DNA of 64,000 nucleotides from Anagrus nilaparvatae (Eukaryota; Arthropoda; Insecta; Hymenoptera; Mymaridae): positions 2,604,001 through 2,668,000 of the forward strand of contig JAKSXM010000107.1 in assembly GCA_022575985.1 (NCBI GenBank), read 5' to 3'. Every line of letters starts with the position of its first letter. Within the stretch, counting starts at the first letter, position 1. Positions 56,690 through 64,000 of this stretch are shown piece by piece. The notes beneath the pieces are model-generated. The model did no database searches. It was not told the origin of the DNA and worked only from the letters and a program-made list of their open reading frames with translations. The position numbers were made by a program, and so were the translations under genes.

Positions 56690-58088
56690 AGTAAAAACGT
56701 TAATTATAGATATTAATAATTTCATAGAAATAAATTAAGTACTACGTCCAAAAAGAAAAAAATTTATGGTGTTTTTTAAATTTTTTTATGTAAAAAATTT
56801 TGAAAAAAAAAAATTTCGAAAAATTACTAGAAACTAAATTTATAAAATTTGTACTCTCATTAAAATAAATTAGATATGTCCAATACAAAAGATAAATTTG
56901 ATGTTGTATGTATTTTTTTGTAACGAAGATTTTGAAGAAAAAAATTTTCAAAAAATTAATTATCAGATTCAAGATATCGAGTAAAAACCATACTTTCAAG
57001 TATAAGTACTTTCATGGAAATGAATGAGGTATTACATTCAAATTAAAAAAAAAAAAAGTATTTTGAGATTTTTTAATAAACAAATTTTTGGAGAGAAAAA
57101 TTAGGTCTTAATTCGATAATGGTTTTGAAATATCACTAGTTAAAATATTTTAAAATATTAGTACTTTCATAGAATTAAATGAGGTATTACACCAAAAAAA
57201 AAAAAAAAATGTTGCAATTTTTTTTATTTTTCTTTTTTTTTAATTTTGAGAAAAAAATTTTGAAAAAATTCAGTATCAGTTCCAAAAAATTACTGTAAAC
57301 GAGGTTCATAAAACTAGTACTTCCATGGAAATAAATTAGGTACTACGTCCAAAAAGAAAAAAAAGTTTCGTATTTTTTGTATTTTTTTGTGAAAAAAATT
57401 GTAGGAAAAAAATTTTCAAAAAATTAAGTATCAGATTGGAGATATCAAGTAAAAACCATACTTTCAAGTATAAGTACTTTCATGGAAATGAATGAGGTAT
57501 TACATCCAAATTAAAAAAAATAAAAGGGGGTTTGAGATTTTTTTAATAAAAAAATTTTTGGAAAAAAAATTAGGTCTTAATTCGATAATGGTTTTGAAAT
57601 ATCACTAGTTACAATATTTTTAGATACTAGTACTTTCATAGAATTAAATGAGGTATTACACAAAAAAAAAAAAAATATTGCAGTTTTTTTTAATCTTGAG
57701 AAAAAAATTTTGAAAAAACTAAGTATCAGATCCAAAAAATTACTATAAACGAGGATCTTAAAACTAGTACTTCCATGTAAATAAATTAGGTACTAAGTCC
57801 AAAAAGAAAAAAAAAATTGGTATTTTTTGTATTTTTATTTATTTTGTATTTTTTTGTGAAAAAAAGTTTAGGAAAAAAATTTTCAGAAAATTAAGTATCC
57901 GATTCGAGATATCATGTAAAAACCATACTTTCAAATATAAGTACTTTCATGGAAATAAATGAGGTATTACATCCAAATCACAAAAAAAAAAAAGTACCTC
58001 GAGCTTTTTTGGTGAAAAAATTTTTGAAAAAAAAATTAGGTCTTAATTCCATAATATTTGTGAAATATCACCGATTACATACATACGT

Positions 58089-58119
<31 letters not shown>

Positions 58120-58560
58120 GACTTTTTTTAAAAACAGGTTTTTTAGCTTCCTGGGGTCCCAAAACGTGCTTATATGCCAAAAAATAGAAAATCAAATTTT
58201 GACCTAACACAATGGTTCCTCTTTGAGGAACCAAAAAAGTAGTTTGAGATTTTTTTATGAAAAAATTTTTGAAAAAAAAATTAGGTCTTAATTCCATAAT
58301 GGTTGTGAAATTTCATTGGTTACATACACACACACACACACACACATATATACAGACTTTTTTTAACACATTCGCTGCGGCATGGGCGAAATACGCCTAT
58401 GATCCCATGTATTTTAAATGGAGTCACGTGACCTACCGCAGCGAATGTGTTAATAACCGGTTTTTTAGCTTCTTGAGGTCCCAAAACGTGCTTATATATG
58501 CGAAAAAATCAAAAATCAAAATTTGACCCATCACAATGATTCCTCTATGAGGAACCAAAA
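56690..58560 (-). repeat. element K-related tandem array, two terminal copies
   Basis: Diverged units (AGTACTTTCATGGAAAT(A/G)AATGAGGTATTA) run in reverse orientation. The array ends in two successive K termini: TTCCTCTTTGAGGAACC near 58212 and ATTCCTCTATGAGGAACC near 58540, each preceded by an AACGTGCTTATA block and a (CA)n tract. Open frames here are low-complexity. Confidence 0.65.
58367..58449. mobile_element. 83-bp piggyBac-type mini-MITE
   Basis: CACATTCGCTGCGG and CCGCAGCGAATGTG are the TIRs, flanked by TTAA on both sides (58363-58366 and 58450-58453). The parallel repeat copy at 58120-58140 reads through the same site without it. A TTAA target is diagnostic of the piggyBac superfamily. 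Confidence 0.85.
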
Positions 58561-59314
58561 TTTTTTTTTTTATTTTGAGCTGCTTTCGGTTTTATTTTTA
58601 GCGATTTGAATTTTTTGACCAGAAATCAAGTTCGCTATAATTATATTTGTTCAAATTTTTCCAGCATGTTGGCCTACGTATCATTTTTTTCCAAACAAAT
58701 TTTTGAGATGTGAAATTCAAATGAGCGCCCACAATAATTGTTTTAATTTGTCAAAATAAGGTATACCCAAAATATGCCAAAATTAGCTGAAACAGGGGGC
58801 TGTAAAAATTGTTTTTCCCCTAATTAACGTATAAATTAATTTTTGGTATTTTTTGGGTAATTTTACCAATAAAAAATTACATTAATACCGATTCTAAGTT
58901 GAAAGAAAAAAAATATTTTCGCCCCTTTCTTTAGTTAATTTTGGTTAATTAAAATTAATTTTAAAAAATAAAATAAAAATACATGTTAAAAAAAGAGAAA
59001 TTAAAATTCACTTAATTTTATTTTATTGATAAGTAAAGTAATGTCATTGAAGTTTATTATTTAAATTGATTAAGGATTCACGTTGTATCCTTTAAGGTAT
59101 TTATTACTGTCACTATTACTGCGCGTATAAAATGTGACGTTGTCCCATAAGCGAAATTATGTATTTTGTTATTTTCTAGAATGAGTTTAATTATCACTTC
59201 ATGTCTTTTTTTTGGTTTCAATTAAATATTATTAAGATGTTCTTCCGTTCTAGAGTTTTCAGAAGTCGTTTAGTTTCGCCGACTCGAATTTTATTTCGAA
59301 TTTTATATTTAATA
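58561..59314. other. AT-rich DNA, no gene seen
   Basis: Nothing recognised before the TATA that forms the target duplication of the next element. Confidence 0.35.
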
Positions 59315-59318
59315 TATA

Positions 59319-60733
59319 TGTTGCAGTAAAAGTATATAATTCAGCAATTCTATAGATTTACTAGTAATTCTATAGAATTGCTAGCCTTTTTAGTAAAAGT
59401 ATAAAATATATTTAAATGTTGAAAAATTATACACTTATACTAGTAAATCTATAGAATTGCTGAAAATTATATACTTGTACTGATTGCTGCTAGTATAAGT
59501 ATGAAATACAAAGAAATAAAAGAAACGATACATAATTTTACTAATAACTTTATATAATTAATGGAGTCTAATAAAAATCAAAATAGTTTCAATTAATAAT
59601 TTCTCATACATTGAATTTTATAATACATAAATTGGTGATACATCAATTTTTGTTGTCACAAGGCATACTACTATGACATCTTGAATTACAAAGTCTGTCA
59701 TTTTTGCGGCAACTACATTTTTTCGTTGTACACTTAGATTTACAAGAACATTTTACCATGCCTTGTCCTGTGCCTAGACTCTGAGCTGTCGCGATGGTGC
59801 GTAAAGGCAATTGGATGGTGGGTATACTTGCTACATCAATTAATTTTTCTTGGCAAATAGTGAATTGATTGCGGGAATATAGTTGATTAAGAATCCCATC
59901 AGGAGTACCTATTTTAAAAAATCCTTCACTTGTCTCCATTACCACTCCTAAGATGTTTCTTGCATCCGCCTTACCTCGATCGACATCTGGTACAGGTATC
60001 CGAACTGTATCGCCAATTTTCGCCTCGGAAATCCTTTTATTTATTTCTTTTCTCATCCTATCTCTACCACCATGCCCAATTGTTAAGTGCGTCTCAAAAA
60101 GAATGTCAAAAAAATTTTCTGCGTAGCAATAATATTTTACCGGTCCTTCATCCTTAATTGGCACTATAAGTTTTTCAATGTTATCTACTTTTACAATGTC
60201 ATAATGTTGTAATAGCCAGTAGTGTCTTGACTTTTTATTACTAGTCATTAACTTAGAGTTTTTTACTTCTAAAATTAACTCATCGTATTTTTTCTTTGAT
60301 AACTTTACACAATTTTTTGCACATTTACGACTAACTAATTCCTCAAATTTCTCTTTCATCGCCAATTTTTTTTCTCCGTTCATTGTTACGTATAATTAAC
60401 AACACGAGCGTTAAATAGAGACTAGTAGAAAGAAGTTCGTTATATTCAAAAATTTATTTACATAAACATTTAAATACATAAACAATAATAATCTAATAAT
60501 CATAACAACAACAAGCAAAAATTATGATGCTATATATTTTTATTTTATTTTCATTCAATTTCTTCATTTTCAGTAATTCTATAGAATTACTAATAGAGAC
60601 CAGCAATTCTATAGAACTGCTAGTAAATGTATGAAATTAATGAAGTTTCATACTTTTACTGGGCAATATTAGCAATTCTATAGAATTACTAGTAAATCTA
60701 TAGAATTACTGATTATATACTTTTACTGCAACA
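59319..60733. mobile_element. 1.4-kb Ginger-like DNA transposon, internally deleted
   Basis: The TIRs start TGTTGCAGTAAAAGTATATA and end with the mirror ...GCAACA. TATA is duplicated on both sides (59315-59318 and 60734-60737). TGT ends and a 4-bp duplication fit the Ginger-type elements that use an LTR-like integrase. Several copies of AGCAATTCTATAGAATTGCT lie within about 180 bp of each end and could bind the integrase. It encodes one protein on the minus strand. Confidence 0.8.
59643..60383 (-). CDS. KRBA2/SCAND3-like integrase-derived protein lacking its catalytic core
   Basis: The frame is an intact 246 codons from ATG at 60381-60383 to TGA. Residues 1-116 match the N-terminus of insect KRBA2-like integrases: YDELILEVKNSK, SRHYWLLQHYDIV, then H99 and H104 of the HHCC zinc-binding fold in THLTIGHGG. 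At about residue 117 the sequence jumps directly to the C-terminal part (KIGDTVRIPVPDVDRG, QLYSRNQFTICQEKL, QSLGTGQG). It ends with a Cys-rich module of eight cysteines (212-242). The CC half of the zinc fold and the whole DDE core are missing, yet the frame is kept. It cannot be an active integrase, but it could still bind DNA or partners. It lies inside its own TIR element. The family assignment is from recognition of the sequence pattern. Confidence 0.75.
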   Translation of the reverse strand: MNGEKKLAMKEKFEELVSRKCAKNCVKLSKKKYDELILEVKNSKLMTSNKKSRHYWLLQHYDIVKVDNIEKLIVPIKDEGPVKYYCYAENFFDILFETHLTIGHGGRDRMRKEINKRISEAKIGDTVRIPVPDVDRGKADARNILGVVMETSEGFFKIGTPDGILNQLYSRNQFTICQEKLIDVASIPTIQLPLRTIATAQSLGTGQGMVKCSCKSKCTTKKCSCRKNDRLCNSRCHSSMPCDNKN

Positions 60734-61345
60734 TATATACGTTTTAATATATTTTTAAAATTTTATCTCGTTATGCGTATTTATTTAAGTTATATATATA
60801 TAGCGGACCCCTCGTTATCTTTTGCTAGTATATAATTCGTTGTTTATTTATACTGACATTTAGTAAACATACTGGATACCGTCAAAGAGGGGTAGAGCGA
60901 AGCTGATTCTGTTAGAATAAATTTTAGTAATTTTTTAATTTTGGGGTTTCGAAAGTTTCAATTGGATTGAGTTCAATCTTAATGTGTAAATAAGTTGTAA
61001 AAATATGTTAATAATAGTTAAAAAGCAATGATTGACCAAAAAGAACACCAAAATTCCATCCCTTTATTGCAACTTGCTTATTTGTTTGCTGAATACATCT
61101 CGACCAAAATTTTTTTTTCGGAATCTTTCTTATTACGTATTTTTTTCAGAACTTATCAATAACAAAAAATTTCTAACTCACCTCAATCCACAAGATTATT
61201 AAATTAATAATATAACGAAGTCATGATGCCGTGTAAGGGTGTCCTAATTCAATTACAAAAATTAGAGTTTGTGCTACTAAATCCGAATGTAGGGTCCTAT
61301 GTGGTTATAAAATAGAAATACGCAGAAGAAACTACCCCTTTTTAT

Positions 61346-62687
61346 GGGTTTATTTGCAATATTTTGAAACTAATGATCAAATAAATGCCATATTTTAAAA
61401 GTAAACAACTAAATATTGAGCTTATTTTATTCTGTAGCAAAAAAGGAATATTAGGTAGACCTTCTTATACGCTTAATTGAATAAAATGCGAATTAATTAT
61501 AAATTAATAAAAATGCATCTTCTGTTATTTTGAATTTTTTTGATATTTCGCCAATACAAAATTATTAGAAAAGCTATGAAATTTATTGAGCGGCTGACAT
61601 TTATAAGGTTTTTTACCTGGCGTCAAGCAAAAATAAAAAAACATATAATTTAAAAAAACAATAAATTCGTTTTTATTGTTTATCATACTATTTTATATGA
61701 GTAAACACCCTACTAGGCACTTTATAATACCTTTTTAATAATATTTACCTAGTATACAAGTCTTAACATTTTAAGCACACTTTCAAAAATATTAAAAAAA
61801 AAAATTTTACTGACCAAAGTTTTACATTAATGATCACTCGTCTTCTATAAGAATAACATGGCAATGGACATTAATTGGGGAGTGGTGATTAGTTGGTACA
61901 TTCACCCTACTTACTTTACACTTCTGAAACGAAAAAAAAATTTTAAGCAAAAAAATTTCAATGTTTTTTTATGTTATAGAAATTCATTACATGTGACTTT
62001 AAAATTCCTACTCTTATTACTATTTTTTTTAATTTAAATTTTTATGTTAGACATGTCATCTGTTAATTTAAAATTTAGTTCTAATCATGGTGATTTAAGA
62101 GAAACATTCATTCATTTTTTTAATATTTATTTGATATGTGAAAGTGGAGTTATGAAGTTCTAATGTTATGAGAAAGCACCTTCCGAATGCCCTTAGCCAA
62201 TTTGGGCAATTGCAATAGAAATTCTCAATCTATATTTACCTGGATTTAATATCAAATCTCAAGGTACCAACTCAGTGAAAAGTGTAATTTTTTAATGACT
62301 TTTTAAAACTTGTATTTTTTTCAAAAAGTATCTTTATTAGTGTTTTAAAAATTTTTTTTTTTCGATGTCCACTTTTTGGCTTGTATATAGGTGGCGTTGA
62401 GGTTGCGCCAAAAAAAGTTTGCTCCACTGCGGACTGTGTATATCTCCGGATTGGCTCATTTTACAGACATGCCACACTATGCATCGATATCGAAATCGAT
62501 GGCGAAAAATAAAAAGTATGGTGCGGCTAAATTCAAATTTTTTTAATTATTTAATAAAAAGTTATAATAAATTTACTTTTAATAAACATATTGGCAATAT
62601 AATTATAATAATAAAAAAAAATTATAAAAAAAAATATAAATATAAAAAAATATAAAAAAAACATAAAAAAATATAATACATAATTAT
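61346..62687. other. AT-rich DNA, no gene seen
   Basis: I recognise no family here. 62390-62490 is slightly GC-richer (GGTGGCGTTGAGGTTGCGCC). The frame at 62419-62655 dissolves into AT-rich low complexity. Confidence 0.4.
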
Positions 62688-63844
62688 AAAAAAAAAAGTT
62701 CTGATCCTGTAACTAGACCTACCTACAGGTAAGTTTTTCGATGTCCTAAAACCGAATCTGAAGTCAGAATTTAGCCTACACCCTCAGATTTTGCCCCAGC
62801 TACCCCCAGCCACCCTCTAAACCGCCCAAAAAGCAAATATTTTACTATGTCCAAAAGTTAAAAATAAAAGTACTTTAGTAACGTACTTTGATGTTTTAAA
62901 ACCGAATCTGATGTCAGAATTCAGCCTACACCCTCAGATTTTGCCCCAGCTACCCCCAGTCACCCTCTAAACCGCCCCAAAAAGCAAATATTTTACTATG
63001 TCCAAAAGTTAAAAATAATAAGACCTTATTTACGTATTTTGATGTTCTAAAAACGAATTTCAAGTCAGAATTTACCTATCACCCTTAGTTTTTGCCCCAG
63101 CTACCCCAATCACCCTCTAAACTGCCCCAGAGGGTGAATATTTTACTTTGTGCAAAAGTTATAAATTAAAGTACCTTGGTTAGGTATTTTGATGTTCTAA
63201 AAACGAATTTCAAGTTAGAATTTACCTATAACCTTTAGTTTTTGTTCCAGCTACCCTAGTTACCCTCTAAAACCTACCAGAGAAAGGTTAAGTAACGAAA
63301 CATACGTAATCATATATGCTCGTAGGTGCTTATTGTTTCCAACAAAAGTTCTTAGCACCATCCTGATATCGCTGTAATATTCTAAAGCAATTAATTAACC
63401 TTCCTCCGGTAGACTTTAGAGGGTAACTAGCTGGGACAAAAACTATGGATGACGGATAAATTCTGACTTAAAATTCGTTTTTAGAACATCAAAAAACGGA
63501 ACTAAGATACTTTAATTTATAACTTTTGCACAATGTAAAATATTCACCCTCTGGGGCAGTTTAGAGGGTGACTGGGGGTATCTGGGGCAAAATCTGATGG
63601 TGTAGGATAAATTCTGACTTCAGATTTGGTTTAAGGTCATCAAAATATGTAACTAAAGTTCTTTTATTTTTAACTTTTGGACATAGTAAAATATTTGATT
63701 TTTGGGGCGGTTTAGAGGGTGACTGGGGCTTTCTGGAGCAAAATCTGAGGGTATAGGCTAAATTCTGAGTTCAGATTCGGTTTTAGGACATCGAAAAACT
63801 TACCTGTAGGTAGGTCTAGTTACAGGATCAGAACTTTTTTTTTT
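62688..63844. mobile_element. 1.16-kb foldback element (family J)
   Basis: AGTTCTGATCCTGTAACTAG and its mirror form the ends, with a run of A outside mirrored by a run of T. The left arm has four tandem units with a period of about 150 bp (TTTGATGTTCTAAAA at 62738, 62889, 63040 and 63189; TTGCCCCAGCTACCCC; ACCCTCTAAACCGCCC). The right arm has about three inverted units. No coding capacity is seen. Confidence 0.85.
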
Positions 63845-64000
63845 GTGCAGCTGTGTAATAATAATACTACAGTAATTTTCAGTAAGAACATTAATTCTGA
63901 AACACTTCTGCACAAATAATTAGTCCAATTAATAAAATGAGGAAAAAGAGTGTCATTAATAATTAATTATTTATTACAATTCATAAAATTAAATTTAAAG
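63845..64000. other. window end, AT-rich
   Basis: No feature recognised. Confidence 0.3.

Larger units (their letters stand above)
55655..61345. mobile_element. 5.7-kb inverted-repeat composite
   Basis: Arms at about 55655-56205 and 60865-61345 mirror each other with moderate divergence (CCCTTACACCGCATTCTGAC, AGCTTCGCTCTACC, CTTTGACGGTATC). The spacer holds an element K-like array and the Ginger-like element. The outer boundaries and the target duplication are not resolved. Confidence 0.6.

Noticed and set aside
62419..62655. 78-codon plus-strand frame starting MLHCGLCISPDW
   Set aside because: The second half is poly-Lys/Ile/Asn from an (A/T) run. The first part is too short and has no recognised family.
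1..64000. tRNA, rRNA or snRNA genes
   Set aside because: I looked for cloverleaf-type conserved boxes and rRNA-like conserved blocks and saw none I could support; a covariance-model scan would be needed to exclude short ones.

Overview
The window looks like nuclear DNA of an invertebrate, most likely an insect. It is very AT-rich (roughly three quarters A+T by eye). I see no bacterial operons, ribosome-binding sites or dense coding. It does carry a Penelope-like element, a Gag-bearing LTR element and an integrase-derived protein of the KRBA2/SCAND3 type. I cannot name the species. AT-rich hymenopteran or aphid genomes carry similar material, but that is only a guess. No complete host gene is recognisable; one possible host exon lies near 44.9 kb.

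Almost all the rest is nested transposable elements, dominated by foldback (palindromic) non-autonomous DNA elements. From left to right: 0.3-6.6 kb holds a CGATA-rich MITE and a Penelope-like retroelement on the minus strand, broken by a pogo-like MITE (which itself contains another MITE) and by a 766-bp foldback MITE. 6.9-11 kb holds two foldback elements. 11.8-21.7 kb is one 9.85-kb inverted-repeat element with a 9-bp target duplication, itself hit by a 1.6-kb element, a 1.3-kb palindrome and a 962-bp hAT-type MITE packed with CCGTAT/ATACGG. 21.7-27.8 kb is a cluster of a 1.6-kb TIR element arranged as a huge palindrome plus a third copy; a fourth copy is at 40.6-42.1 kb. 30.5-34.2 kb is a MITE-in-MITE region hit by a young Gag-only LTR retrotransposon with two 536-bp LTRs that look identical. 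35.9-43.8 kb holds a further foldback, a dispersed family of long hairpins with compensating stem changes, and a near-identical 378-bp duplication. 43.8-48.5 kb is the most unique-looking stretch. 48.5-55.1 kb holds a 2.96-kb palindrome and smaller MITEs. 55.7-61.3 kb is another large inverted-repeat composite containing a tandem-repeat array and a 1.4-kb Ginger-like element. 62.7-63.8 kb is a last foldback.

Only three proteins are supported: the Penelope reverse transcriptase/GIY-YIG endonuclease (broken), the Gag of the LTR element (open), and an integrase-derived protein with its catalytic core removed in frame. Several insertions can be proved inside the window, because a second copy or the opposite palindrome arm preserves the empty site (20636, 24008, 58367 and, less cleanly, 11950 and 26471). 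A recurring architecture is a foldback whose arms are made of diverged tandem units of about 120-165 bp.
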